64,000 bases of DNA from an uncultured Erysipelotrichales bacterium (GTDB taxonomy: Bacteria; Bacillota_I; Bacilli_A; Erysipelotrichales; Coprobacillaceae): contig CAJTTM010000010.1 in assembly GCA_910579135.1 (NCBI GenBank), positions 1 to 64,000 on the forward strand, in the 5' to 3' direction. Below are positions 27,292 through 38,800 of the stretch, piece after piece. Both the position numbers and the translations under genes were made by a program. Below the pieces are notes generated by a model that was not told the DNA's origin, did no database searches, and saw only the letters and a program-made list of their open reading frames with translations. The first letter of the stretch is position 1, and every line of letters begins with the position of its first letter.

Positions 27292-28690
27292 CCTTAACCT
27301 CCAATTCAAAAGATATGATTGTACCTTCATTCAACTTTGATTCAATATTTAAATCAGTTTGATGAAGAGTGCATATACGTTTTACAATCGCTAAGCCTAA
27401 TCCTGCTCCACCTTGTAAACGCGCTCTAGACTTATCTGCCATATAAAAAGCTTCAGTTACTTTTTTTGTATCTTCTTCACTCATTCCAATACCTTCATCT
27501 ATAACAGAAAGAAGAATTTTAGAATCATAACATTTTGTTTTCACTTTTATTGTTTGTCCTTTTTGACTTGCTTTGATTGCATTATCAATTAAATTACGAA
27601 GAAGTATAAACAGTAAATCATCATGAGATAAAACTTGAATATCTATAGAATCAAAGATAAACCTATACTCATTTGCTTTTGAGTCGTAATATTCTTTGAG
27701 TTGAGAAAAAACAGATTGCAAAGAAATAAATTTTAATTCTGCTTGCGAATCCCCCATCGAAAGCAATTCCATTAAAGCATAAGAAAGTCTTTCTAATCGT
27801 TTAGCTTCTGTATAAATATACTGAGCAGCTTTTTGTCTTGTTTCTATGTCACAATCACATGTTCTTAATAAATCTGAAAACCCTAGGATTGCTGTCATGG
27901 GGGTCTTAATTTCATGAGAAAAACTCCCCATGAATTCTTCTTTTTGAATCACATTCTCTTTTAATTGATGAATTGTTAATTCATTCATTGCAGCCATCTT
28001 ATCAAAACTTTGTGAAAGCTCACCAATTTCATCTTCACTCTTTATACATGTACGTACACCATATTCTCCTCTTGCTATACGTTGACTGACTTTATTGAGT
28101 TTGTGAATTGGTTTTGTTATATATTGAGCAACAAATTTTAAAATAAAAAATGCTAATGAAAACATGAATATGCTTGTGATGAAAAAGCTTTGAAGTTGTC
28201 TATCTCTTTCTTCATAACAATAGCTCATATCATAATAAGCTGTTAAATAGAATTTTTCTTTGCCTAGTTGTATATCGGTTGTAATAAACATAAGTTCTTT
28301 ATTATTAAATGCTTGAAAGTAATATTTTTGGTTATTTTTTTCTGATATAAAGGAATGATAATCTTTATTCATATTAGAAAATATAAATTTATTATTTTGA
28401 CTTAATGCATAGCCAGTTTGATTTTTTGATAAATGATGGAATAATTCTAGATAATATGTCACCTGCTCAATCATTTCCTGTCTTTTTTTATTGTAATCTT
28501 CAGAATATGCCTTTTCTAAAAGATGTGTTTGTAAATTATAGATTTCTAATTCATAAGATGAAATGTTTTGTTGAATCGCACTCTCTAAAAGATGATGATG
28601 ATTTTGCGATAAAATAAATATTTCACCTATTGAAAAAACAACAACTAAAGTTAAAAGACAAGACCATATCATTTTTTCTACAAATTTCAT
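27284..28690 (-). CDS. Sensor histidine kinase with extracytoplasmic domain and HAMP
   Basis: 468 residues. Helix 1 is at about 8-28, the external sensing domain at about 30-165, and helix 2 at about 168-190. A HAMP linker (HKLNKVSQRIARGEYGVRT) leads to His in FSHEIKTPMTAILGF (about 259). ATPase motifs are NLIDNAIKAS, DEGIGMS and GGAGLGLAI. It overlaps the response regulator gene by 4 bp. The ABC exporter and lipoproteins downstream suggest it senses an envelope-active compound. Confidence 0.92.
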   Translation of the reverse strand: MKFVEKMIWSCLLTLVVVFSIGEIFILSQNHHHLLESAIQQNISSYELEIYNLQTHLLEKAYSEDYNKKRQEMIEQVTYYLELFHHLSKNQTGYALSQNNKFIFSNMNKDYHSFISEKNNQKYYFQAFNNKELMFITTDIQLGKEKFYLTAYYDMSYCYEERDRQLQSFFITSIFMFSLAFFILKFVAQYITKPIHKLNKVSQRIARGEYGVRTCIKSEDEIGELSQSFDKMAAMNELTIHQLKENVIQKEEFMGSFSHEIKTPMTAILGFSDLLRTCDCDIETRQKAAQYIYTEAKRLERLSYALMELLSMGDSQAELKFISLQSVFSQLKEYYDSKANEYRFIFDSIDIQVLSHDDLLFILLRNLIDNAIKASQKGQTIKVKTKCYDSKILLSVIDEGIGMSEEDTKKVTEAFYMADKSRARLQGGAGLGLAIVKRICTLHQTDLNIESKLNEGTIISFELEVKDE

Positions 28691-29343
28691 ATATGGTCCT
28701 CCAACATATATCCGACTCTAAATATAGTCTTAATTTGATGATTCCAATTTAATTTCTTTCTTAATCTCTGTATATGTAAGTCTAATGTTCTACTTTTATC
28801 ATTTTCTTCTCCCCATACTTTTTCATAGAGAGTTTCACGATACAGTGCTAAATTCTTATTTTGTACAAGATATAATAAAAGATCATATTCTTTATAAGTA
28901 AGTTCTATAACTTTATTATTTTGTTTCACTTGTCTTGCAGATGTATTGATTTCGATATCCAGTATATGAATAACTTCTCTTCCTTTATGATATCTTCTTA
29001 AAACACTTTCAACTCTTGCGATTAATTCATCAATAGAAAATGGTTTTACAAGATAATCATCAGCTCCCATATTTAATCCTTTGACACGCTCCTTAATACT
29101 TCCTTTTGCAGTTACAAAAATAACTGGTATTCCTAATGGTTCTATATATTCTAATAGTTCATAACCATTGACATAAGGAAGCATAATATCTAATAAAACT
29201 AAATCATAATCATTCTCAGAAAGTAAATCTGCACCTTCTTCACCATTACTTGCACAAACACAATGATATCCTACTCTCTCTAAATTCATTTTTATTAAAT
29301 CTAAAATAGCTTTTTCATCTTCTACAATTAATATATTTGTCAT
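28687..29343 (-). CDS. OmpR-family response regulator
   Basis: 218 residues. The receiver has EDE near the start, Asp in LLDIMLPYVNGY (about 51), FVTAKGS and Lys in VKPFS. The winged-helix domain ends with IKTIFRVGYMLE. Start 29343 follows GGTGAT; the upstream ATG at 29355 lacks a site. It is the first gene of a cassette that runs through the kinase, the membrane protein, the lipoprotein, the ABC ATPase/permease and perhaps the last lipoprotein. A TATAAT lies just upstream with a weak -35, suggesting activator control. Confidence 0.92.
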   Translation of the reverse strand: MTNILIVEDEKAILDLIKMNLERVGYHCVCASNGEEGADLLSENDYDLVLLDIMLPYVNGYELLEYIEPLGIPVIFVTAKGSIKERVKGLNMGADDYLVKPFSIDELIARVESVLRRYHKGREVIHILDIEINTSARQVKQNNKVIELTYKEYDLLLYLVQNKNLALYRETLYEKVWGEENDKSRTLDLHIQRLRKKLNWNHQIKTIFRVGYMLEDHI

Positions 29344-29407
29344 TTTTATCACCATTATTATTATAAGTCATAGTTTTATCCAAATTGTATCATATCTATA
29401 TTTTATC

Positions 29408-29436
29408 AAAAAAGAGTCAACTCATAATGAGTTAAC
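29408..29436 (-). terminator. Terminator after the GH16 gene
   Basis: The minus-strand stem GTTAACTCA/TGAGTTGAC (one wobble pair) with a TTA loop is followed by TCTTTTTTG. Confidence 0.85.
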
Positions 29437-29452
29437 CCTTCTGGCAGATTTC

Positions 29453-29551
29453 TTATTTATAATCAATTTTTTTGATTGTTATATAAGCTCCTATAGCACA
29501 TAGTGCTAATATAGCATATGGTACAATGATAAATGGATCATTTGTCTTTGC
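29453..29551 (-). repeat. C-terminal anchor repeat, copy 1
   Basis: The coding sequence for NDPFIIVPYAILALCAIGAY and the following ITIKK tail is nearly identical in DNA to 32798-32896 at the end of the GH84 gene. It is a recent duplication, or gene conversion, of the cell-surface anchor module. Confidence 0.85.
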
Positions 29552-32500
29552 ACTATTAACTTTCTTATTTTCTTTTTTATCAACTACTTGTTTGTTATCT
29601 AATTTTATTTTATCTCCTAATACATCTTTTTCTATTTCATCATCAGGTATTGCAATCGGTTCTTGAGGTGTTTCTTTATCATCTGGTTGAACAGGTGTTT
29701 GTGGTATATTAGGTTCAACTGGTTGATTTGGTTGTTCTATAACAACTTCCTTTAATCCTTTTATAGCATTTTGAAGTTCTAATACTGATGCTTCTACTTC
29801 ATTTTGAGTTGCTGTTTCTTTATTCAATACAGCTTTAGCATCCTTTAATGCTTTACTAAATACTTCCCATGAATCAGCTGTATATTTTGATTCATCATAT
29901 TCCTTGACTTCATCATATAAAGTTTTTAATTGAGTCTTATCTGCTAATAATTGTAAACTATTCATTTTATCTTGAACTAAAGATTCCATTTCTGTTATCT
30001 TATCTTGTGAAGGATAAGTTTGTAATAATTCTTTTGCTTGAGATAATACATCTTTTAAATCACTTATAGTTGATGATACATAATCTGCTTGATTAATCAA
30101 TTTTTCTTTTGCTTCATTAACCAAATCATTTAACTTAGAAAAATCTCTTACTTGTACATTAACTTCTACAACTTTACCACTTTCATGAACAACATTATAT
30201 GTTTCATTATCATTATTTAAAACTTCTTGCCCATTTTGCCATGACCATCCTTCTGGTAATGTGATTGTTGATAAAGTTTCGCCTTTTTTACCTCTTAATT
30301 CATATTCAGTTGGGAATTTTCTTTCCTCTACAGTTAAAGTCATTGTACGTCTAGCAAATTTATAGTCTTTAGTACCATCTGGAACATGATTACTCTTATA
30401 TTCTACATTGCTTGGAATCGCAGAATAATGAATATTATATGTACCAACTGGCAAATTAGCCAAACTATCTATATCATCTTTTCCATGACATAGCAAATCA
30501 ACACTTGTACATCCTCCAACATTAGTAAACATTGGTTCGTTTTCTACTGAATAATCAACAAAATAACCCTTCGAAGTTGTAACTTCTTTAAGTAAATCAG
30601 GAGTATCTCCCTCTATCATTGTTATATTTTTTAAACCATTAAGTTGAGGTGCAGACGCATAATATGCATCAGCAGCTGCTTGTTGTTCATTATTACGAGC
30701 ATAATATACATAATCAATTAAAAATTCAGTTCCAGCTAAATTTGTACCTGCATCTCCAGGCCAATTTCCACCCATTGCTAAATTCATTTGAATATATTGT
30801 GGTCTATTCAATGCTTTTTGTGCAATTCTATTTTTAGCAATACTTGTATCACTATAATCTGCAGTACAAACAATTTGATCATCAACATACCATTCTACTT
30901 TATTTTCTGACCAATTAATACCAAAAATATGATAATCGTTATAGAAATCTTCACTAATTGTATAACCTTGTCCAGCAAGTTTTCCATTATCCTCATTTAA
31001 TCCATCATCTGTATGAATTGTCTGCCAAACAGTTCTATTACCTGCACCACTTTCAGTTCCAGTTAATTCCATAATATCAATTTCACCACAACGAGCCCAG
31101 CCATACCCTTGCTTAGAATCAATACGTCCATCTAAAACAAAATCAGCTCCTAATGTCCAAAATGCTGGAAACACACCTTTTCCTTTAGGTAATTTTGCTT
31201 TCATTTCAATTCTTCCATATAAAAATTCATATTTACCATGAGTTCTCACACTTCCAGAATCATAAATAACCTGTCTATTTCCTCTTGGATTTTTATATTG
31301 ATCTTCTAACGCACGATCTGTTGCTTTTAAAACTAATTTTCCATCTCTCATGAAAACATTTTCTTCACTATTTGTATAGTGTTGCTGTTCAACACCACGT
31401 ATACTTCCAAGTTCATAACCCCATTTAGAATTATCTAACTTTGTATCATTAAAATCATCAGCCCATATAATATTATAATTTTCATCTTTTGGTTCTTCAA
31501 TATCCTTAGAGACCTCTTTTAATGAAACATTGTCAATATATACTTGTCCATCATAAACACCACCACTATTTGTATCGCTCCATTTAATAAACGCTACTCC
31601 AACAGAAGTTTGTGTTTTTGTAGTAAATTCATATTCAAAATCTACCCACTCTAATCCTGTACCTTCTATTTTCTTTTCAATAGCTCCTCCAGAATAATGA
31701 CTTGATAAATCTGGACTCTTAACAGCAAAAATCACTTCTCCTCCTGTTTGTACAGCCACTTTTGCTTTAAGCACATATGTTGTATTAGCCTTTAATTCTA
31801 ATGTTTGATAAAGAGAAGCATTATTTGTTTGAGAAGGTAACATCCCATAATATTGACCTTCATATGCGATATATTGTCCATCCCACATGTTATTCGAAAT
31901 TGTTGATGTTCCTATCATTTTCCATGAATTATTTCCATTTTCAAAATTACCATTTGCTATCAACTCAGGCTTAGCCTCTTTAATACTAACATTATCTATG
32001 TATGCAGCATTTCTATAAGCATTACTAGAAGTATTTTCTTCCCATTTTACTAATGATATAAGAATAGATGAATGACTTCCACTATTAAAAGTTGCTTCAA
32101 CAGGTGTCCATTCACTTCCACCATACTTCTCATCAAATAAAACAGTTCCAGAATTAGCTTGTAATTGAGCATTTGTTCCACCACGTACACATAAATTAAC
32201 TTTTGCATCATCTGCATTTGTTTTAATATAAGCTTTAATTGTATATTCTTTATTTGGTGTAACATTCACAATTTGTCCAATATAAGAATTCCCATTGTTA
32301 CTTGGTAACATTCCTGAGTGAGTTCCATCTCCATAACTTACGCCACTTGCAATACTCTTATTTTTACCTTGATTCCAGGCAGAACCACCTTTTTCAAAAT
32401 CTCCATCAGCTATTAATTCATCTGACTTAGTTTGTCCCCTGTCAAGTTCAATTAAGTCATATTCTGTATCAACAGTATTTGCTGCTACAGGAAATACATT

Positions 32501-32563
32501 TCCCATCACCAAACTTGACATTAATAATAAAAATATCATTTTCATTTTTCTTTGTTTTCCCAT
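29453..32563 (-). CDS. Surface-anchored GH16 endo-beta-glycanase (laminarinase-like) with two CBM-like domains
   Basis: 1036-residue surface enzyme. The signal peptide is at about 1-28. Two carbohydrate-binding jelly-rolls (CBM4_9-like) at about 48-195 and 198-350 each start ELIA-G-FE and end YIDNVSIKE or YIDNVSLKE. The GH16 domain at about 365-625 has catalytic E494-I-D-I-M-E499. An Ig-like region, FIVAR helices (about 795-930, YTADSWEVFSKALKDAK) and a Pro-rich stretch follow. The protein ends in AKTND, a hydrophobic helix and KKIDYK. The M-containing EIDIME motif is of the 1,3-glucanase branch, which also includes mucin O-glycanases. Host mucin or dietary beta-glucan are both possible; the GH84 neighbour favours host glycans. 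A consensus promoter with a repeated operator-like array precedes it. Confidence 0.88.
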   Translation of the reverse strand: MGKQRKMKMIFLLLMSSLVMGNVFPVAANTVDTEYDLIELDRGQTKSDELIADGDFEKGGSAWNQGKNKSIASGVSYGDGTHSGMLPSNNGNSYIGQIVNVTPNKEYTIKAYIKTNADDAKVNLCVRGGTNAQLQANSGTVLFDEKYGGSEWTPVEATFNSGSHSSILISLVKWEENTSSNAYRNAAYIDNVSIKEAKPELIANGNFENGNNSWKMIGTSTISNNMWDGQYIAYEGQYYGMLPSQTNNASLYQTLELKANTTYVLKAKVAVQTGGEVIFAVKSPDLSSHYSGGAIEKKIEGTGLEWVDFEYEFTTKTQTSVGVAFIKWSDTNSGGVYDGQVYIDNVSLKEVSKDIEEPKDENYNIIWADDFNDTKLDNSKWGYELGSIRGVEQQHYTNSEENVFMRDGKLVLKATDRALEDQYKNPRGNRQVIYDSGSVRTHGKYEFLYGRIEMKAKLPKGKGVFPAFWTLGADFVLDGRIDSKQGYGWARCGEIDIMELTGTESGAGNRTVWQTIHTDDGLNEDNGKLAGQGYTISEDFYNDYHIFGINWSENKVEWYVDDQIVCTADYSDTSIAKNRIAQKALNRPQYIQMNLAMGGNWPGDAGTNLAGTEFLIDYVYYARNNEQQAAADAYYASAPQLNGLKNITMIEGDTPDLLKEVTTSKGYFVDYSVENEPMFTNVGGCTSVDLLCHGKDDIDSLANLPVGTYNIHYSAIPSNVEYKSNHVPDGTKDYKFARRTMTLTVEERKFPTEYELRGKKGETLSTITLPEGWSWQNGQEVLNNDNETYNVVHESGKVVEVNVQVRDFSKLNDLVNEAKEKLINQADYVSSTISDLKDVLSQAKELLQTYPSQDKITEMESLVQDKMNSLQLLADKTQLKTLYDEVKEYDESKYTADSWEVFSKALKDAKAVLNKETATQNEVEASVLELQNAIKGLKEVVIEQPNQPVEPNIPQTPVQPDDKETPQEPIAIPDDEIEKDVLGDKIKLDNKQVVDKKENKKVNSAKTNDPFIIVPYAILALCAIGAYITIKKIDYK

Positions 32564-32612
32564 ACTATACTCCTTCTATTTTTCAACGTGTAAGTGCATA
32601 CACATCTACATA

Positions 32613-32721
32613 TATATTAACATCTTTAAGTAAAATGTCAATATATTTTACTAAAATATTATGGTTTTAGTAAAATATATTGACATTTTACTAAAATATT
32701 ATGGTTTTAGTAAAATATATT
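32613..32721 (-). promoter_or_regulatory. GH16 promoter with tandem palindromic operator-like array
   Basis: On the minus strand, -35 TTGACA (32641-32636), a 17-bp spacer and -10 AATATA (32618-32613) lie before the gene. Immediately upstream are two copies of an about 37-bp direct repeat (32645-32681 and 32685-32721, 40-bp period). Each contains TTTTACTAAAA-TATTATGG-TTTTAGTAAAA, an 11-bp inverted repeat. A further AGTAAAAT half-site overlaps the -35. This looks like paired operators for a dimeric regulator. Bases 32722-32748 hold nothing recognisable. Confidence 0.65.
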
Positions 32722-32748
32722 TCAGGCTTATAAAATATCAAATTCATA

Positions 32749-32785
32749 TAAAAAAGAGTCAATCCCTCATAATGAATCAACTCTT
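32749..32785 (-). terminator. Terminator after the GH84 gene
   Basis: The minus-strand stem GAGTTGAT/ATTGACTC (two wobble pairs) is followed by TTTTTT. It resembles the terminator after the GH16 gene, as part of the duplicated 3' module. Confidence 0.75.
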
Positions 32786-32797
32786 CTATTAGATTAA

Positions 32798-32896
32798 TTA
32801 TTTATAATCAAATTTCTTGATTGTTATATAAGCTCCTATAGCACATAATACTAATATAGTATATGGCATAATGATAAATGGATCATTTGTCTTGGC
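32798..32896 (-). repeat. C-terminal anchor repeat, copy 2
   Basis: Encodes NDPFIIMPYTILVLCAIGAY and the following ITIKK tail. Near-identical in DNA to 29453-29551 at the end of the GH16 gene. The acidic stretch before it (DKDVLGDKVKVDN, against EKDVLGDKIKLDN) is also shared at the protein level. Confidence 0.85.
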
Positions 32897-35800
32897 ACCA
32901 TCTGCCTTTTTATTGTTATCTTTTTGATCAACAACTTTTTCATTATCCACTTTTACCTTATCTCCTAATACATCTTTATCAATTTTATCGTTATCTCCAG
33001 GTTTTACTGAATCTTTTATAGCTGATTTTAATAATTCATCTATAACTTTTTGTAAATCTTTTGCATATTGATCAACTTCGCTTTGTTTAGTGAAATCCTT
33101 ATTAAAATCTATACTATTAATAACATCATTTAAATTTTTAACCTTACCTGCATCATATATTGATAAATCACTTGGAACTTTCTTTAATAATTCATTAACC
33201 TTTGTATAATTAGCTAATTTATATTTAAGCTCTTGAATTGCTTTAGAAATAGCCTTTGCATAACCATCTACTTTTTCCTGTTCATCAATCTCTTTATTAT
33301 ATACAACAGCTTGAATTGCTTTGTTAAGATTTTGAACTGATTTTTCATCATAGATAGATAAATCATTTGGAACTTTTTCTAACACTTCTCTTATTCTTGT
33401 ATAATCAGCCCCACCATAAACAAGAATTTCATAAATAACAGGATCAACTGCCCTATCAAAAGTCAATTTCACTGCAAGAATAGATGATTGAATATCAAAT
33501 AACTTCCATGCCCTATCTAATGTACCAATATCTTTCCAATTTCCATTTAAATCTTGAACTCCCACCTTTGCATTAGTTATAGATTTTTGATCTTGTAAGA
33601 TACCAATTTTTAATACATCTTTACAAGTTGTCATTGGATAAATCAATTCTTGACCATCTTTTATTTCTAGAATATTTGAATGTGTTGTGATATTTTGATC
33701 ATCAATAAAATGACTATTGTTAATATTGATAGTGCTATTTTTATCAATATATTTTAAATCACTTGCATCAACGGTCTTATTAAATTCAATTTCATAAACC
33801 TGTAGCCAATTGCTATTCTTTACAGTTGCGACAAATCTTATATATCTTGCAACAGTACCATTCAATGAAGATGTTGCTAAATATTTATCACCTTCAACAA
33901 CATAATCAGAAACTGACATTTTTTCACCAACATCAGACCAAGTTTTTCCATCTTGTGAAATTTGAACTTTCATTTCTTTAAATCCATCAACTTCTCCAAC
34001 TTTTTTAGGATTAACTGCAAACCATATTGAATAGTCATGTACAGAAATAGTTGAACCTAAATCGACTTGTATATAATTTCCTACCTTTGTTGCAGCTCCT
34101 GAATAGAATTTTGTATCCATATTCCCATCCATAGCTTTATCAATTGCAAATTCAGATTTATATTCTTTCATATCTGTACTTAAAACAGAAGTATTGGCAG
34201 AAGTATCTAAAGTTTGATTATATTTGATTTCATAAACCTTTACAGGATTTTCACTTGATTCACCTGTTACAAAACGAATATATCTTACTAAGTTTCCATC
34301 TAATCCAAATGTAGCGATACTATGATTTCCACTAGTTGTATATTTATCACTTGATAAATAATCACTTGTATCTGTCCATGTTTTTCCATCTAATGATGTT
34401 TGAAGTTTCAAGTTCTTGAAAGCTTCATTTTTATCCAAATAAATACTTGCATCATATAATGGAACTAATGTACCAAAGTCTACACTTATATAATCACCAT
34501 TTTGTGATACTCTATTTGTAGTTAATGATGTATTCATATCATTATCCATGATTTTATCTGTTTTTGTATCAACAGGTATGTTTGTATCTACTTGAAGATG
34601 ATTACCATAATCTAAATAAGTTGCATCATAATCAATTTCATAAATCTTTGTCCATGTATCAGTTGTTCCTGAGGCAACAAAACGGAAATATCTTGCTGTT
34701 GCACCCTTTGCATCAAATACAATTTTCTTCATTGTATCATCTACATCAATATAGTCACTAACACTTTGAGCTTTTCCAACTTTTGTCCAAATCACACCAT
34801 CTTTAGAAATTTCTAATTCTGTAGAAACAAAACCATCAACTTTACCTTTACTGATACCATTGTATAATTCAACTTTATTTAAAGTTGCAAGATTTCCTAA
34901 ATCAACAGTTATATAATTATTATCTTTTGCATAACTATTTGACCAGAAACATGTTGTCATATCACCATCAACGGCGTTATTCAAAACATTTGTCTTATAT
35001 GTTGATAAATCTGATGTCACATTGACAAATAATGGTTGATATCCTTCAGTTATAGATAACTGTTTCATATCCAATTGTGCATTATCTTTTGTACTTACAA
35101 TTCGTACATATGCGCCAGTCACAACTTCTTGATTTGTTATATGATTATCATCAACTGATCCAATATCATTCCATGACAAACCATTTAATGAATATTGTAA
35201 TTTAAATGCATCATTTTGAGAAATATTGGCATCAATCTTATAAAGATTCATAGCTTTTGGTAAAGCAATAGTAATATAATCATCTTTATTCATTGTTGTT
35301 TTAATATTAGAAATTGAATATGTTGATCCATCTTTCTTTACTTTTTGAATATCTAGATTATCTACATTTGTTATCATTCTTTCATGAATTGTTGGATAAT
35401 CAATATTTAAATTTAATATTTCCCTTATACTATTTATACTCTTTTCTAATAAAGGAGTAATACGATAAGAACCAACAACAATATAAGATTGTCCTTTAAT
35501 TGTATCAATAATATGAGAACCACTCTTAGATAATGTATTTTCTAATTCAGATATCTTATCAATTGTTTTTCCTATATCACCTTGTAATGCATATTCATAG
35601 CCTTCCATTGCAGCAATTCCTGCTTTAGCCATATCTTCATAAGCATCTATATGTTTTTCAACTTCAGATAACAAATTCTGATTTTTAATTTTTCTTAATG
35701 CTTGAACATCATTCAACATTTGTTTGAATTTTGCTTTCATATTAGCAATTTCAGTTTTAAAATTATCTCCATATTTTAAGGCATTTTCAAATCTATCAAG

Positions 35801-38800
35801 ATCTTCTTTTAAATATTGAGATTCTTCTAATTTAAATCCTGATTTTCTTTCTGGTAAATCAATATAACTAATATTATCTGCAAAACGTTCAAATTCTTCA
35901 TTGGCTTCTGGAACTAACTCTTTAATTGAACGTTTCCAACTTGAAACACTATCAAACGCAGAAGTATTCCATGCATAGTCAGCACCACTAAAAACAGTCA
36001 CTTTTGATGCATCTGCTTCTGACATAGGATTCAAGAAGAAACTATTAATATTATCAACATCATTATCTAAAATATCTAATGATCCCATCAATAATTTTCC
36101 ATAACAATAATCTGTAACAGGATAATTCCACCAAACACCTAAATCTCTATCTACACCTGTTTTCTTTTTTGGTGTTTCAAAATAATCTTTAGTAATCGCA
36201 GACATTGTATGTTGCCCTGTCCACAATACAACTGTGTCAGGATGAATTGTTTTCATAAATGGAGTAAAATATTTTGCCCAATCTCCACCCCAGCTATTAT
36301 TGTATCGTGATGTTACAGTAATAAATGGTTTTACATCTCCATATTTTTCATTTAAATATTTATAAACATCATTAATAAGTTTAGCATGCTTTTCTCCATC
36401 AGCAATACTTAAATCTAAATCATCATAGAAAATACCAAACTGACGAACACCTAAGCTATAAACTTGTTCAAATTTCGCAATTAAAGTTTCATAATCTCCA
36501 CTACCATTTGTAAAATTATAATCTGCACCTGGATGAATTGTCCAACAGAAATCCATATTGTTTTCATGAGCAATTTTAACTAAATCAGAAATATGTTTAG
36601 CTTCTTGCGTTGGATAGAGTTTTCTCCATTCATCTCTATGATAAATATCATCTTTTGGAGCATAAATATATGTTGTCATCTTATATTTTGATGTATCTTC
36701 AAATAAACTTGCTCTTTCTTCAAATGTCCAAGGGAATCCATAGAATCCTTCAACATATCCTCTAAACTCAACATCAGGATAATCTGAAATAGTAACTTCA
36801 GCTAAATGATTATCAGCTGTCTTTTGTTCAAAGATTTGTAATAATGACATAACTCCATAATATACACCATCTTCATCTGAACCAATGATTGTGATTTGAC
36901 CACTCTTATGTTCATCATTACTTAGATTCATGACATATCCTTGTTTCTTCTCTAAAGCCTTTTGACTATCTTTTACTGAATCACAAATAACACATTCTTT
37001 ATCACAATCGTTTGCTAAAATAATTACTGGATTAGTTCCAACTTCATTAACAATCTGATATGTATATCCATTCTTCTCTAATAATTGTTGTACTTTTAGT
37101 AAAGTTGCTTGATCTTGTTCACCATGAACTAGAATATCAACTGTTTTTCCGTTAAGTAGCATACCATTATTAGAATCATAAGTAATATCTTGAACTGTTG
37201 GATAAATAGAAACTGTTGTCTTTGCAGTAATAATATCATTATCAATTGTTAATAATGCATTTCTTAATTCAATAATTGATAAACGAATATCATTATTAAA
37301 GCATTCTTTATCTGCTATCAATTTTTCTGCATTTGAAATCATCTTAGCATATTTTTGATAGTTTTGTCTTAACATTGTTCCTTCAACTGTACCAACTTCA
37401 ATTTTATCAAGTTTTGCTTGAACTTCTTTTATTGCTTTTTCTAACTCTACATTTCGTTTTTCATATGCTTCAATTTCATAAATTGAATATCCATAATTTC
37501 CTGAAGGTTCTAAAAGTTCTAATTTAATATATCTTACAGATGTATCTATATCAGTAAATACTCTTTCTCCTTTATTTCCATCAGTAACCTCTTGAATCAA
37601 AGTATAATTTTGTCCATCTTTTGAACCTAATACATTATATTTTTTAGCATATGAAGATTCAAATGTGACTATTACTCTATCAAGAGAATATTCTTTTTCT
37701 AAATCAACAACAACTGATTCAACTGGATTTTCTTTATATGCAGCACCATTGTATGCATTACCCCAACGTGAATCTAAATCACCATCTGTGATATGAGAAT
37801 AATCAAATTTATTGTTTGTATTCTTATATGTTGAAGTTGTTGTTACTTTTTTATCAAGTGCTATATTTGTATAAATTCTTGAATCTGGATTTTTTTCATA
37901 TACTTCTAATTCATATAGTGCATATCCATATTTATACTTATCACTTTTTGGTGCATGGAAAGCTAATCGTACATACTGTGTTTTAACGTTTCCTAATCCA
38001 TCATATTCTATTCTTTGTTTATCCTCATATGGTACATTATCTTTAATATCTTTAATATCAAAGAAAGTTTTTCCATCCAATGATCCTTGAATTGTAAAAT
38101 CTTTAGCATAAGCTTTTTCCCATGAAATAGCTATCATATCTATTGGATACACTGCCCCTAAATTAACAGTTAAATTTTCTTCTAGATTACCATTACCATT
38201 GTTATAACCATTTGTATCATTATATTTCACTTGCCATTTATTAGTATCTATCTTTCCATCAACAACATAATTTGCTCCATAACCAGTTTTTGCATAGGTT
38301 GAAGAAGCGCTTGTTTCTTTATTAAGGGCAAGATTTGGATATCTTGCTTCTAAATTATCAATTGCTTTTTGAATATCACTAACTGCTTGATCAATATCAT
38401 CTTGTGTAGCAGTAGATGATAATGACTTCGCTTTTTGTACCTTTTCTTTAACGATATTTAATGTAGCATCAGAATATTTTTCTTCATTGATTTCATCTAC
38501 TTTTTTATAGATTTCATCTAATGCTACTGTATCCTTTGCCTCATATACTTCTAATTCATAAATTGAATAACCATATTGGCTAGCAGGAGTATGCATAGCT
38601 AATCTTACATATCTTGTTTCTACTGCATCCAATTCATGAACTTCAGTTTCACCAGTACCTTTTGTAATATCTTTGATATCAAAGAAAGTTTCTCCATCAA
38701 GCGATCCTTGAAGAGTATAACTTGTCGCATGTGCTGCTTCCCATGAAATAGACACAGTTCCAATATTGTAAGTATCTCCTAAATCAACCGTTATTGTTTC

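Noticed and set aside
32629..32721. CRISPR-like repeat pair
   Set aside because: Only two copies, separated by 3 bp rather than by spacers, no cas genes, and each is palindromic and placed at a promoter.
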